From CAYTTR01 sp964440805 (lineage in GTDB: Bacteria > Acidobacteriota > Aminicenantia > Aminicenantales > Aminicenantaceae), in assembly GCA_964440805.1 (NCBI GenBank), contig CAYTTR010000027.1, forward strand, positions 1 to 38,542: DNA of 38,542 nt. Reading direction: 5' to 3'. The notes beneath the pieces are model-generated. The model ran no database searches, was not told the DNA's origin, and saw only the letters and a program-made list of their open reading frames with translations. A program made the position numbers and the translations under genes. Positions 7,228 through 15,758 of this stretch are shown here, piece after piece. Each line of letters starts with the position of its first letter. Position 1 is the stretch's first letter.

Positions 7228-8255
7228 TCCTCGGCTCCTTCTTCTGTCTTGGTTTCTTGGATTTCCTTTTCAATTTTTTCTAAAAGCCTCGGATGAAGAT
7301 CAAGATTCAATCCCAGGCCCATTTCAGTCAAAGTTTCTTTAATTTCTGCCAGAGATTTCCGGCCGAAATTTTTGGTTTTCAAGAGTTCTTCTTCGGTCTT
7401 CTGGACTAAATCATAGATTCTTTCAATCCCGGCAGACCGGAGACAATTATTTGAACGCACAGAAAGCTCCAAATGATCGATGGGCTTGGAAAGGATATCA
7501 ATCTGGGAAAAGTAAGGAATTTCCTTTTTCTCAGGAGCAAAATCTTTTTTGGTAGGCTCATCAACAACCCTGAGGAATATCACTAGGTGGTCTCTCATGA
7601 TTTTGGCGGCCTGGCTGAGGGCTTCTGTGGGAGACATTGCTCCTGTTGTCCAGATTTCAAGTTCCAATTTTTCATAATCAATTCTCTTTCCAACTCTGGC
7701 TGGTTCGACTTTATAATTCACCTTCAGAACCGGAGAATGGGAGGAATCCAAAGGGATAAAATCCACACTCAGTTTATCATCGAAGTTCTGGTCAGCCGTA
7801 ATATATCCCCGGTTGTTCCTGACTATCATTTCCATATCGAGCTTACCATCTTTATCCAGAGAAGCAATATGAATATCCGGATTGAGAATCTGGATGTCTG
7901 AACCATGTTCCAAATCAGCTGCGGTGGCTTCAGCTGGCCCGCTTTTCTTAAGATACATTGTTTTGGGATTGTCTTCTGTCATCTTTAGATTGGTGCTCTT
8001 GATGTTAAGAATTATATCAGTAACATCTTCCACAACTCCGGGGAGAGCAGAAAACTCGTGAAGCACCCCCTGAATTCTGATATTGGTTACGGCTGCCCCA
8101 TTTATTGATGAAAGAAGAATTCTTCTTAGAGAATTCCCTATTGTCACCCCATAACCCCTTTCAAAAGGCTGGGCAGAAAATTTCCCATATGTATCTGTGA
8201 GCGACTCATAGTCACATTCCAGGAACTTAGGCTTCTGAAATCCTGTCTCTGTCAT
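7224..8255 (-). CDS. rpoA: DNA-directed RNA polymerase alpha subunit
   Basis: This 343-aa alpha subunit dimerises to nucleate RNA polymerase assembly. The N-terminal domain includes GYGVTIGNSLRRILLSS (about 34-50) and FSALPGVVEDVTDI. The C-terminal domain, which contacts UP elements and activators, spans about 264-315 with SVRSNNCLRSAGI and KNFGRKSLAEI. Length is normal. An AGGAGG at 8260-8265 lies 4 nt from the ATG. An unusual long stem-loop candidate lies just upstream (8273-8339). It overlaps rplQ by 4 nt. Confidence 0.98.
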   Translation of the reverse strand: MTETGFQKPKFLECDYESLTDTYGKFSAQPFERGYGVTIGNSLRRILLSSINGAAVTNIRIQGVLHEFSALPGVVEDVTDIILNIKSTNLKMTEDNPKTMYLKKSGPAEATAADLEHGSDIQILNPDIHIASLDKDGKLDMEMIVRNNRGYITADQNFDDKLSVDFIPLDSSHSPVLKVNYKVEPARVGKRIDYEKLELEIWTTGAMSPTEALSQAAKIMRDHLVIFLRVVDEPTKKDFAPEKKEIPYFSQIDILSKPIDHLELSVRSNNCLRSAGIERIYDLVQKTEEELLKTKNFGRKSLAEIKETLTEMGLGLNLDLHPRLLEKIEKEIQETKTEEGAEE

Positions 8256-8272
8256 GATTCCTCCTTTTCGAG

Positions 8273-8339
8273 TTTCCCGGGGTTCTCAGGAAAAAATTCC
8301 TTGGAAACTCATCTAAATTACTCTTTTCTCCCCGGGAAA
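8273..8339 (-). promoter_or_regulatory. Long stem-loop candidate in the rpsD-rpoA spacer
   Basis: TTTCCCGGGG (8273-8282) is perfectly complementary to CCCCGGGAAA (8330-8339), a 10-bp stem with six GC pairs. The 47-nt interior contains a second small AGGAA/TTCCT-type hairpin near 8290-8303. The base of the stem is about 7 nt from the rpoA Shine-Dalgarno. It has no T-run and so is not a simple terminator. It could be a protein-binding leader, a processing site or a translation control element; nothing in the sequence decides this. Confidence 0.55.
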
Positions 8340-8352
8340 GTTTATCTTTATT

Positions 8353-8982
8353 TTATTTAGAATAAAGTTCCACCACAAGATGCTCTTCCACAGGAAGAGT
8401 AATATCACCTCTCTTGGGTAAAGCTATGACTTTGGCTTCCAGGTTTTCGTAATCCACTTCCACCCAGCCAGGGAGGGTTTTATCAGAGTTCGACTCGGCT
8501 ACTGCTTTAATATTTTCATTCTCTCTTGCTTTCTCACTCAGGGTAATAACATCCCCAGGATTTACAAGCATGGAAGGTACTGTTGCCTTATGATCATTGA
8601 GCCGGAAATGCCTATGGGTGATGAGTTGGCGGGCATGGGCCCGGGAATGGGCGAATCCTATAATATAGATTATATTATCCAACCGTCTTTCCAGCATGGA
8701 CAGCAGGTTTTCACCGGTTATTCCCCGCATTCTTTCAGCTCTATCAAAAAATAGGCGGAATTGCCGCTCTGACATCCCATAGTATCTTTTTAACCTCTGT
8801 TTTTCCCTTAACTGAATACCATATCCCAGAATTCTTCTTCTCCTCCTCCCGTGCTCTCCAGGAGGATAGGGTCTTTTTTCCAGGGGACATTTATCACTTA
8901 GGCATTTGCTTCCCTTTAAAAAGAGCTTGGTGCGTTCAACCCGGCAAATCCGGCAATCAGGTCCTTTTAATTTTCCCATCAT
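8353..8982 (-). CDS. rpsD: 30S ribosomal protein S4
   Basis: This 209-aa primary 16S rRNA-binding protein carries the zinc-binding form of the N-terminus, C10-x2-C13 and C27-x4-C32. The S4 RNA-binding domain follows (about 98-165, ERRLDNIIYIIGFAHSRAHARQL). Two adjacent ATG codons open the gene. The second (8979) has the better spacing to an AGGAG (6 nt against 3), so it may be the true start. It sits between rpsK and rpoA as in the classical alpha operon, and S4 is often the autoregulator of that operon. Confidence 0.97.
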   Translation of the reverse strand: MMGKLKGPDCRICRVERTKLFLKGSKCLSDKCPLEKRPYPPGEHGRRRRRILGYGIQLREKQRLKRYYGMSERQFRLFFDRAERMRGITGENLLSMLERRLDNIIYIIGFAHSRAHARQLITHRHFRLNDHKATVPSMLVNPGDVITLSEKARENENIKAVAESNSDKTLPGWVEVDYENLEAKVIALPKRGDITLPVEEHLVVELYSK

Positions 8983-9000
8983 TCACTCCTTGTTTTCTAA

Positions 9001-9393
9001 CTATACTCTCCGCCTTTTTCTTTGACGACAACCATTATGAGGAATTGGGGTAATATCCCGGATAGACTTAATCTCTAAGCCATTAGCTTGTAGAGCCCGG
9101 ATAGCAGACTCCCTCCCGGAACCTGGTCCTTTAACCTTTACATCTACATATCTCACTCCATATTCTCTGGCTTTATCTGCAAGGTCCTTGGCAGCCAGCT
9201 GGGCAGCAAAAGGGGTCCCTTTGCGGGCACCTTTGAATCCAGCTGTCCCGGAGCTGGACCAGCATACTATGTTTCCCTGCTGATCAGTGATGGATATGAT
9301 AGTATTATTGAAAGTTGACTGAATGTAAGCCACTCCGAAGCCTATGTCCTTTCTAACTTTTTTCTTTTTTGTTTTTCTCCGTGGTCTTGCCAT
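9001..9393 (-). CDS. rpsK: 30S ribosomal protein S11
   Basis: This 130-aa platform protein of the small subunit shows GVAYIQSTFNNTIISITD, SSGTAGFKGARKGTPFAAQ and the C-terminal DITPIPHNGCRQRKRRRV signature. Length is normal. It lies 9 nt downstream of rpsM and 18 nt upstream of rpsD in the alpha-operon order. Confidence 0.98.
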   Translation of the reverse strand: MARPRRKTKKKKVRKDIGFGVAYIQSTFNNTIISITDQQGNIVCWSSSGTAGFKGARKGTPFAAQLAAKDLADKAREYGVRYVDVKVKGPGSGRESAIRALQANGLEIKSIRDITPIPHNGCRQRKRRRV

Positions 9394-9402
9394 GGCTGTC
9401 TC

Positions 9403-9768
9403 CTATTTCTTCTTGATGGAACGTCCCCGGGGGCCCTTGCGTGTCCGGGCATTAGTCCTGCTGCGTTGCCCCCTGACTGGCAGCCTTCTCTTATGCCGGA
9501 GGCCTCTGTAACAACCGATGTCCATCAATCTTTTAATGTTCATATTGACCTCTTTTCTGAGGTCACCTTCAATTTTCTCCCGCTTTTCTATAATCTGGCG
9601 GATACGGTTGATTTCATCTTCTGAGAGGGCTTTGACTTTTTTATCCTTGTCAATCTCAGCTTCTTCAAGAATACTGTTGGCTTTGGATCGGCCTAGGCCA
9701 AATATATAGGTCAAGCCTATCTCAATTCTTTTCTCAGGCGGTAATGTTATTCCAGCTATTCTTGCCAT
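9403..9768 (-). CDS. rpsM: 30S ribosomal protein S13
   Basis: S13 of 121 aa binds the head of the small subunit and contacts tRNA and L5. MARIAGITLP is the canonical N-terminus, and RGLRHKRRLPVRGQRSRTNARTRKG is the basic C-terminus. The ATG at 9768 is chosen because it gives the family start and has GAGGT upstream. An in-frame TTG at 9783 would add five residues but lies next to the rpmJ stop. Confidence 0.97.
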   Translation of the reverse strand: MARIAGITLPPEKRIEIGLTYIFGLGRSKANSILEEAEIDKDKKVKALSEDEINRIRQIIEKREKIEGDLRKEVNMNIKRLMDIGCYRGLRHKRRLPVRGQRSRTNARTRKGPRGRSIKKK

Positions 9769-9779
9769 TTTAACCTCAT

Positions 9780-9893
9780 TCAACCTTGTTTTTGTTTATG
9801 TTTGGGATTTAAACAAATTACACGCAATGTCCTTTTTCTTTTTATTATACGACAGTTGCGGCATATTTTTTTGATTGATGCTCTAACTTTCAT
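9780..9893 (-). CDS. rpmJ: 50S ribosomal protein L36
   Basis: A 37-codon gene reads MKVRASIKKICRNC and so on, ending KHKQKQG. The zinc ligands are C11, C14, C27 and H32, so this is the zinc-binding form of L36, a small protein of the large subunit. It lies 12 nt after infA and 11 nt before rpsM, the standard place between IF-1 and S13. Confidence 0.97.
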   Translation of the reverse strand: MKVRASIKKICRNCRIIKRKRTLRVICLNPKHKQKQG

Positions 9894-9905
9894 TTTTCTT
9901 TCTCT

Positions 9906-10127
9906 CTATTTAAATCGATAAATAATTCTCCCCTTGGTTAAATCATATGGGGATATTTCCACCAGGACACGATCTCCTGGAAGTATCCTGATGAAGTATT
10001 TGCGCATTTTGCCTGAAATATGAGCCAGTATGGTGTGCTTATTGGGCAGTTCAACCTTGAACATGGCGTTGGGAAGAGTCTCCAGGACCACACCCTCAGC
10101 TTCTATCACATCATCTTTTTTAGGCAT
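9906..10127 (-). CDS. infA: Translation initiation factor IF-1
   Basis: This 73-aa single OB-fold factor binds the ribosomal A site during initiation. The DVIEAEGVVLETLPNAMFKV, LAHISGKMRKYFIRILPGDRV and SPYDLTKGRIIYR segments are diagnostic, and the length is normal. Its start overlaps the end of map by 8 nt, suggesting coupled translation. Confidence 0.98.
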   Translation of the reverse strand: MPKKDDVIEAEGVVLETLPNAMFKVELPNKHTILAHISGKMRKYFIRILPGDRVLVEISPYDLTKGRIIYRFK

Positions 10128-10911
10128 ACTGCACTCCCTTTTCTTTTAATAAAGCCTCCTCTTTTTCTAACTGGCTTAAAATTATTATTTCTTTTTCGGT
10201 CAGAGCAACGGTGTGTTCATAATGAGCAGAAAGTCTTCCGTCTGCAGTAACCGCTGTCCAGTTATCTTCTAATACTTTAACCTCCCACCTGCCAACAGCA
10301 ATCATGGGTTCAATGGCTAAAACAAGACCTGCTCTCAGTTTTGGTCCTTGTCCGGGCGGCCCGAAATTGGGCAATTGAGGATCTTCGTGAAGAGAAAAAC
10401 CTATTCCATGTCCCACGAAATTCCTGATCACTGAAAATCCCTGTGATTCCACGCTTTTCTGGATAGCATGGGAAATATCAGAGAGACGGTTTCCCACTCT
10501 CATCTTCTTTATACCCTCAAAGAAGGCCATCTCACCTGTCCTGATAAGATGCATTGCTTCCTCTGACACCTCTCCTACCGGAATTGTCAAGGCGGCATCT
10601 CCAAAAAAACCGTCATAAAGTACTCCAAAATCCAGACTAACAATATCTCCTCGCCGGATTTCCCGGTTGGAAGGAATTCCATGTATGACCTCATTATTAA
10701 GAGAGACACACAAGGAAGCAGGATAACCACGGTAACCTTTAAATGCAGGCATGGCTCCGAGTTCTTTGGCCCGTGATTCAGCATAACAGTCAAGCTCTTT
10801 TGTTTTAATTCCAGGTTTAATCATCTTTTTCAATTCAGATAGAATTTTTGCCACAACCTGAGAGCTTTTTCGCATAGCTTGAATCTCTTTTTCTGTTTTG
10901 TAAATGATCAT
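10120..10911 (-). CDS. map: Methionine aminopeptidase, type I
   Basis: This 263-aa cytoplasmic metalloprotease removes the initiator methionine from nascent proteins. The metal-ligand motifs are all present: the two Asp in LDFGVLYDGFFGDAA, the His in FVGHGIGFSLHEDP, and the Glu in LAIEPM and in SAHYEHTV. Length fits type I without an N-terminal extension. It overlaps adk by 4 nt and infA by 8 nt, as part of the secY-adk-map-infA run. Confidence 0.97.
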   Translation of the reverse strand: MIIYKTEKEIQAMRKSSQVVAKILSELKKMIKPGIKTKELDCYAESRAKELGAMPAFKGYRGYPASLCVSLNNEVIHGIPSNREIRRGDIVSLDFGVLYDGFFGDAALTIPVGEVSEEAMHLIRTGEMAFFEGIKKMRVGNRLSDISHAIQKSVESQGFSVIRNFVGHGIGFSLHEDPQLPNFGPPGQGPKLRAGLVLAIEPMIAVGRWEVKVLEDNWTAVTADGRLSAHYEHTVALTEKEIIILSQLEKEEALLKEKGVQYA

Positions 10912-11579
10912 GGACTCTGCCTTGTTACTCTGTCTTCCTCCAACCTTTTATCCAGTATCTTACTTATTTCCACGAAAACTTCTGGAATGGTTTTTTTCCC
11001 GTCAATCGGGAAATAGACCTTCTTGTCCCGGTAATATTCAATAAGAGGCTTGGTTTGCTGCTGGTAAACCTTTAGCCTTTCCCGGATAACTTCAGGCTTG
11101 TCATCCCGTCGCTGAATCAATAATCCTCCACAGGCATCACATATACCTTTTTTTTTTGAAGGTCTTCCTTCCAAGTTGAAAACAGCACCACATTCCACGC
11201 AAACACGCCGTGAAGAAAGACGCTGGATAAGAACTTTCTCTTCCAGCTCTATCTCAAGAACCGTCTCTTTTCTTCTCCTATCCATTTTCTCCAGATATTT
11301 TGCCTGGGAAATATTTCTGGGAAAACCATCCAGCACATACCCATTCTTACAATCCTGGGAGGATATTCTTTTCTTGATTATTTCCCCTACCAATTCATCA
11401 CTCACTAAATGTCCTTTGTCCATGGCTTCTTGAGCTTTCAAGCCAAGATTCGTCTTTTGCTCAATTTCCTGGCGGAGAAGATCACCCGAAGATATTTTGC
11501 TGAATCCATACTTATCCTCAATGATAGAAGCCTGGGTTCCCTTGCCACTCCCGGGTGCTCCAAGCAATATAATCCTCAT
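10908..11579 (-). CDS. adk: Adenylate kinase with zinc-binding LID
   Basis: This 223-aa kinase interconverts ATP plus AMP with two ADP. The P-loop is GAPGSGKGTQ at the N-terminus, the AMP-binding region includes SSGDLLR and LDGFPRN, and the long LID carries two CxxC pairs (CVEC and CDAC) that mark the zinc-binding form. It overlaps both secY and map by 4 nt. Confidence 0.97.
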   Translation of the reverse strand: MRIILLGAPGSGKGTQASIIEDKYGFSKISSGDLLRQEIEQKTNLGLKAQEAMDKGHLVSDELVGEIIKKRISSQDCKNGYVLDGFPRNISQAKYLEKMDRRRKETVLEIELEEKVLIQRLSSRRVCVECGAVFNLEGRPSKKKGICDACGGLLIQRRDDKPEVIRERLKVYQQQTKPLIEYYRDKKVYFPIDGKKTIPEVFVEISKILDKRLEEDRVTRQSP

Positions 11580-12958
11580 CCTCTCCTTCCTTTAAGCCTA
11601 CCCCTGCGCATGAATCCATCGTAGTGACGCATAACCAGCTGGGCCTCGATTTGCTGAAGGGTGTCCATAGCCACTCCAACTACAATAAGTATTGACGTTC
11701 CTCCAAAGTAAAAATTCACATTCAATCCCTCAGTAAACCATCTGGGCAGATTGGCTTCCAGGAAGCTTCCGACAAAAGGAAGAGTATGCACCTTAAATCC
11801 CGTCATTAAAAACTCGGGCAATATAGCGACCGCCGCCAAATAAAGAGCTCCTATCAAGGTGATCCTTGAAAGAACTCCATCAATAAAGTCTGATGTATTT
11901 TTCCCGGGCCTGATACCCGGAACGAATCCGCCGTATTTCCTCAAATTATCAGCCACGTCGGAAGGATTGAAAATTATGGAAACGTAAAAATAAGTAAAGA
12001 AAATAATTGAAGCCACATAAAGAAGATTATATAAAGGCATTCCCAGACCAAATTGTTGAGCGATATTCTGAAAAACCGGGGCTTTGACAAGTTGGGCCAA
12101 GGTAGAAGGAATGGTAATGACTGATGCTGCAAATATAATTGGGATAACTCCCCCGGTGTTTACCCGCAGGGGCAGATGAGTGCTTTGTCCTCCATAAATC
12201 TTCCGGCCGACCACTCTTTTGGCATATGATACAGGTATTCGCCTTTGCCCTCTTTCAACAAAAACAATGATAGCAACTACAGCCAGCATTAAGACCAAAA
12301 GAAAGATCATACGCAGAGGAGTCATCTCTCCGGTGCGTAGACCGTCCAGCACGCCTTGTAGCCCTCGGGGCATATCCACAACAATACCGGCAAATATAAT
12401 CAAGGAGATCCCGTTTCCAATTCCCCTTGCAGAGATCTGTTCACCTAACCACATGATAAACACAGTTCCAGTGGTCAAGGTCAAAACGGTTAACAGCTTG
12501 AATCCGATTCCTGGGCTGGGTACAATGGGAGCTCCTCCTGGGCTCTTCAAGGCTTCCAAAAACAAGCTGATGCCAAAAGCCTGAATTACACAAATGATAA
12601 GAGTTCCATATCTTGTATATTGTGTTATCTTCTGTCGCCCTAACTCACCTTCCTTGGATAATCTTTCCAGATAAGGCCAGACCACCTGGAGCAATTGAAG
12701 GATAATCGAAGCGCTTATATAAGGCATAATCCCCAGAGCAAAGATAGTCATTCTGGACATGTTGCGACCGGAAAAAAGATCAACAAAACCCAGAATGGTA
12801 CCTTTCTGGGCCTCCCAGAATTCCGCTAAGGCAGTAGCGCTTATTCCTGGATTGGGAATCTGGGCACCAATGCGGTAAACAGCCAGGATTAAAAGGGTAA
12901 AAATTACCCTTTTCCTTAAATCTGGAATACTGAAGATGTTACGTATGCTCTCAATCAT
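11576..12958 (-). CDS. secY: Preprotein translocase subunit SecY
   Basis: This 460-aa protein is the channel subunit of the Sec translocon in the cytoplasmic membrane, with ten predicted membrane segments. RIGAQIPNPGI in the first loop, GIMPYISASIILQLL in TM2, ERGQRRIPVSYAKR in the central cytosolic loop and the C-terminal QQIEAQLVMRHYDGF are SecY hallmarks. Its partner SecE is encoded about 25 kb upstream in the same cluster. It overlaps rplO and adk by 4 nt each. Confidence 0.98.
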   Translation of the reverse strand: MIESIRNIFSIPDLRKRVIFTLLILAVYRIGAQIPNPGISATALAEFWEAQKGTILGFVDLFSGRNMSRMTIFALGIMPYISASIILQLLQVVWPYLERLSKEGELGRQKITQYTRYGTLIICVIQAFGISLFLEALKSPGGAPIVPSPGIGFKLLTVLTLTTGTVFIMWLGEQISARGIGNGISLIIFAGIVVDMPRGLQGVLDGLRTGEMTPLRMIFLLVLMLAVVAIIVFVERGQRRIPVSYAKRVVGRKIYGGQSTHLPLRVNTGGVIPIIFAASVITIPSTLAQLVKAPVFQNIAQQFGLGMPLYNLLYVASIIFFTYFYVSIIFNPSDVADNLRKYGGFVPGIRPGKNTSDFIDGVLSRITLIGALYLAAVAILPEFLMTGFKVHTLPFVGSFLEANLPRWFTEGLNVNFYFGGTSILIVVGVAMDTLQQIEAQLVMRHYDGFMRRGRLKGRRG

Positions 12959-13404
12959 CTCTTATTTCCAATCACCACAGCCTTTCCCCCGGCTTCTTCT
13001 ATCGTTTTCCGGGCGGACTTGGAAAATTTATGAGCATGAACTACTTTGGCTGATGAAAGAGTTCCTTTTCCCAGAATTTTGACTTTTTCTGTTTCTTTAC
13101 AGATTAATCCTGATTCAGCCAAATCTTTGATCCCAATCTCTTTTTTATCTATTTTTTCTAAACTTTCTAAGTTAACCACAGCATATTCCTTCCGGAATAT
13201 GTTGGTAAAACCTCTTTTGGGGAGCCGGCGGTGCAAAGGCATCTGGCCTCCTTCAAAACCTCTCTTCTGGGAAAATCCTGAAATAGACTTCTGACCCTTG
13301 GAACCCCGGCCGGAAGTCTTCCCATATCCAGAACCAGGCCCCCTTCCTACCCGTTTTCTTCTTTTTTTTGCCTTTTTCTCCGGATGAAGATTACTCAAAT
13401 TCAT
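12955..13404 (-). CDS. rplO: 50S ribosomal protein L15
   Basis: This 149-aa assembly protein of the large subunit has the glycine- and lysine-rich N-terminus KRVGRGPGSGYGKTSGRG, then GFEGGQMPLHRRLPKRGF and the C-terminal VHAHKFSKSARK segment. Length is normal. It overlaps secY and rpmD by 4 nt, the usual spc order. Confidence 0.98.
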   Translation of the reverse strand: MNLSNLHPEKKAKKRRKRVGRGPGSGYGKTSGRGSKGQKSISGFSQKRGFEGGQMPLHRRLPKRGFTNIFRKEYAVVNLESLEKIDKKEIGIKDLAESGLICKETEKVKILGKGTLSSAKVVHAHKFSKSARKTIEEAGGKAVVIGNKR

Positions 13405-13643
13405 TTTTTCTCCACGACCTCCACTTCCACAAGATGGGGAATCTTTCTTACCATCCCCCTGATTTCAGGACAATCTTTTCGGACGACCTCGGAATAAAGT
13501 TTTCTTAAACCCAACCCTTTGACCACCTCTCTTTGAGTTTTAGGCCGGCCGATAGTACTCCGGATTAATTTTATCTTTAATAATTTTTCCGCCGATTCTG
13601 TTTTCTTTTTAGTTGTTGCCATTTTCCCGGTCTCTTTCAACAT
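13401..13643 (-). CDS. rpmD: 50S ribosomal protein L30
   Basis: The core KLLKIKLIRSTIGRPKTQREVVKGLGLRKL identifies L30, a small protein of the large subunit. The ORF from 13643 gives 80 aa, longer than the usual 60 or so. The next ATG (13622) would give 73 aa starting MATTKKK. Neither has a strong Shine-Dalgarno, and the upstream one sits 3 nt after the rpsE stop, which would allow coupling. The start is therefore open. Confidence 0.95.
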   Translation of the reverse strand: MLKETGKMATTKKKTESAEKLLKIKLIRSTIGRPKTQREVVKGLGLRKLYSEVVRKDCPEIRGMVRKIPHLVEVEVVEKK

Positions 13644-13646
13644 ACT

Positions 13647-14171
13647 TTACTGCCACACCTTATCTTCGGAAATATTCCTGACATGGGCTACTTTATCCGG
13701 GCTTTTTAATTTTTTCAAAGCGTCAACAGTAGCCCTGGCGACACTGATATGATTGTTGCTCCTTAATGACTTGGTTAAAATGTCCTTTACCCCGGCCAAT
13801 TCCATAATGACCCTGACCGCTCCTCCAGCGATGACTCCTGTCCCCTTGGAAGCAGGCCTTAGAATCACTTCACCTCCATCATGCATCCCTTTGACAAAGT
13901 GGGGAACAGTGGTTCCCTTTAAAGGAACCTGGATCAGATTTTTTTTGGCTGCTTCTGTTGCTTTGGCGATGGCTTGAGGTACTTCCCTGGCCTTTCCTTT
14001 ACCTATTCCTACCATTCCGTTCTCATTCCCAACTGCTACCAAAGCGGAAAAACTGAGATTTTTTCCACCTTTAACTACCTTGGTCACTCTGCGAATGGAA
14101 ATCACCTGATCCTTGAGTTCTGATTCCATCTCTTCTCTTTGTTCTTTTTTAATTTCATCATCCAAGCTCAT
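13647..14171 (-). CDS. rpsE: 30S ribosomal protein S5
   Basis: S5 of 174 aa acts in decoding fidelity on the solvent side of the small subunit. The N-terminal double-stranded-RNA-like domain reads ELKDQVISIRRVTKVVKGGK, followed by FSALVAVG and the GTGVIAGGAVR segment. The ATG at 14171 gives the family-like start and lies 25 nt after rplR. The frame stays open further upstream, but that part overlaps rplR and is not homologous. An AAGGAG lies 12 nt before this ATG, which is rather far. Confidence 0.95.
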   Translation of the reverse strand: MSLDDEIKKEQREEMESELKDQVISIRRVTKVVKGGKNLSFSALVAVGNENGMVGIGKGKAREVPQAIAKATEAAKKNLIQVPLKGTTVPHFVKGMHDGGEVILRPASKGTGVIAGGAVRVIMELAGVKDILTKSLRSNNHISVARATVDALKKLKSPDKVAHVRNISEDKVWQ

Positions 14172-14196
14172 TGCTCTTATACTCTCCTTCCCCGGA

Positions 14197-14571
14197 CTAA
14201 AATTGAATGCCCTCTTTTCTGATGGCCTCTGCCAGGGCTTTAACTTTTCCATGATAAGGGTAAATCCCCCTATCAAAAACAATCTGTTTTATTTTTTTAT
14301 CCCGTAGACGCTGGGCCAGAATCTTCCCCAGCGCCTCTGAAGATTTAACGTTCTTGGTATTTTTTTGTTTCTCCCGAAATTCCTTTTCCAAAGTGGAAGC
14401 TGATAAAATAACCTTTCCTTCAGTATCATCCACTACCTGGGCATAAAGATAACGGTTGGACTTGAAAAAATACACCCTGGGACGATCACTTGTTCCGCTT
14501 ATTTTCTTCCTTATTCTTCGCCGGATTCTACTTTTGGTCAACTTTTTTAGTTCAACTGTGTTCTTATACAC
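14197..14571 (-). CDS. rplR: 50S ribosomal protein L18
   Basis: This 124-aa protein binds 5S rRNA together with L5 and L25-type proteins. SDRPRVYFFKSNRYLYAQVVDD, the LGKILAQRL helix and the C-terminal VFDRGIYPYHGKVKALAEA are diagnostic. It overlaps rplF by 8 nt. Confidence 0.98.
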   Translation of the reverse strand: MYKNTVELKKLTKSRIRRRIRKKISGTSDRPRVYFFKSNRYLYAQVVDDTEGKVILSASTLEKEFREKQKNTKNVKSSEALGKILAQRLRDKKIKQIVFDRGIYPYHGKVKALAEAIRKEGIQF

Positions 14572-15109
14572 CGGTCACCCCCGCTCGACGTTCTTTCTTG
14601 ATAAGCCTCTCACCCACATACCTAATACCTTTTAACTTATAAGGATCCGGTTTGCGGAAACTCCGGATCTTATATGCTTCCTGACCCACGCGTTGTTTAT
14701 CAATTCCTTTCACCGTTATTAAAGTTGGTTTTTCCAGAACAATCTCAATATCCTTGGGTATTTTATAGATAACAGGTTTGGAATACCCTAAAGACAGTTC
14801 CAATTTATCTTTTTCCAGCTTTGCCCTGTATCCAACACCTACAATTTCTAACTTCTTCTCAAAACCACCTGAAACTCCCTGTATAGCATTGGCTGCCAAG
14901 GTGCGGCATAAACCATGGAATGCTCTCATTTCTGGTGAATTTTTCTTTCTGCTCAATTTCAGTTGTTTATCCTGCACTTCGGCTTTAACACCCTTTATCA
15001 ATGGCGCAGAAAGCTGACCTTTGGGGCCTTCGAATTGAATTCTGTCGTTTAAGATTTCTACTTTGATCCCATCGGGAATGGGAATAGGTTGTTTTCCGAC
15101 TCTTGACAT
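14564..15109 (-). CDS. rplF: 50S ribosomal protein L6
   Basis: This 181-aa protein sits near the sarcin-ricin loop where elongation factors dock. MSRVGKQPIPIP opens it, GFEKKLEIVGVGYRAKL starts the second copy of the L6 fold, and PDPYKLKGIRYVGE closes it. Length is normal. It overlaps rplR by 8 nt and follows rpsH by 24 nt. Confidence 0.98.
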   Translation of the reverse strand: MSRVGKQPIPIPDGIKVEILNDRIQFEGPKGQLSAPLIKGVKAEVQDKQLKLSRKKNSPEMRAFHGLCRTLAANAIQGVSGGFEKKLEIVGVGYRAKLEKDKLELSLGYSKPVIYKIPKDIEIVLEKPTLITVKGIDKQRVGQEAYKIRSFRKPDPYKLKGIRYVGERLIKKERRAGVTGV

Positions 15110-15133
15110 TGTTCCTGTCCTCTCTTCTATTAT

Positions 15134-15532
15134 TTACCAAATATAACAGATGATTTCGCCTCCCACCCCAAGGTCCTCACATTGTTTCCCGGTTAAGATT
15201 CCTCGAGAGGTTGAGATTATAGCAATTCCCAAGCCTCCCATAACTTTTGGTACATCATCAGCCTGACAATAGATGCGGCGTCCAGGTAGGCTGATTTTCT
15301 TCAATCCGCTTATGGCGTTTTCCCGGTTCTGGCTATATTTGAGAGAAAGATTCAATATTCCCTGTTTATTATCATCTATCACCTTGAAGTTTTGAATATA
15401 ACCTTCGTTCTTAAGGATTTTTGCAATCTCCACCTTCATCGTGGAAGAAGGGATAGAAACCTCTCTTTTATTCACCATTACGGCGTTTCTTATCCTTGTA
15501 AGCATATCGGCAATTGGATCTGTCATTGTCAT
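15134..15532 (-). CDS. rpsH: 30S ribosomal protein S8
   Basis: This 132-aa central-domain 16S rRNA binder reads DPIADMLTRIRNAV at the start and ends in the conserved STSRGILTGKQCEDLGVGGEIICYIW-type segment. S8 is the known autoregulator of the spc operon in E. coli; whether it is so here cannot be seen. Two ATG codons open the frame (15532 and 15526), and a GAGG 8 nt before the first favours that one. Confidence 0.98.
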   Translation of the reverse strand: MTMTDPIADMLTRIRNAVMVNKREVSIPSSTMKVEIAKILKNEGYIQNFKVIDDNKQGILNLSLKYSQNRENAISGLKKISLPGRRIYCQADDVPKVMGGLGIAIISTSRGILTGKQCEDLGVGGEIICYIW

Positions 15533-15554
15533 GATTTTATCCTCAACACTTTAT

Positions 15555-15740
15555 TTACCAGGAAGATTTGGTTATTCCAGGTATCTCTCCCTTTAAGGCT
15601 AATTCCCGCAAGCAGAGACGGCACATATCAAATTTCCGGTAATACCCTCTCGGGCGTCCACAAATTCGGCACCGGTTCTTTCTCCTGGTGGAAAACTTTG
15701 GTTCTTTTTTTAGTTTGGCCACAGATGATGTTCGTGCCAC
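15555..15740 (-). CDS. rpsN: 30S ribosomal protein S14, zinc-binding short form
   Basis: This 61-aa protein is the short, zinc-binding S14 with C24-x2-C27 and C40-x2-C43. It carries the NRCRICGRPRGYYRKF core and ends with the common ITKSSW. It sits in the head of the small subunit, and its gene lies between rplE and rpsH as usual. Confidence 0.98.
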   Translation of the reverse strand: MARTSSVAKLKKEPKFSTRRKNRCRICGRPRGYYRKFDMCRLCLRELALKGEIPGITKSSW

Positions 15741-15758
15741 TTTATCCTTCCTTTATTC

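Noticed and set aside
14172..14282. Upstream extension of rpsE by 37 codons
   Set aside because: It would overlap rplR, is not S5-like, and a start at 14171 gives the normal family length.
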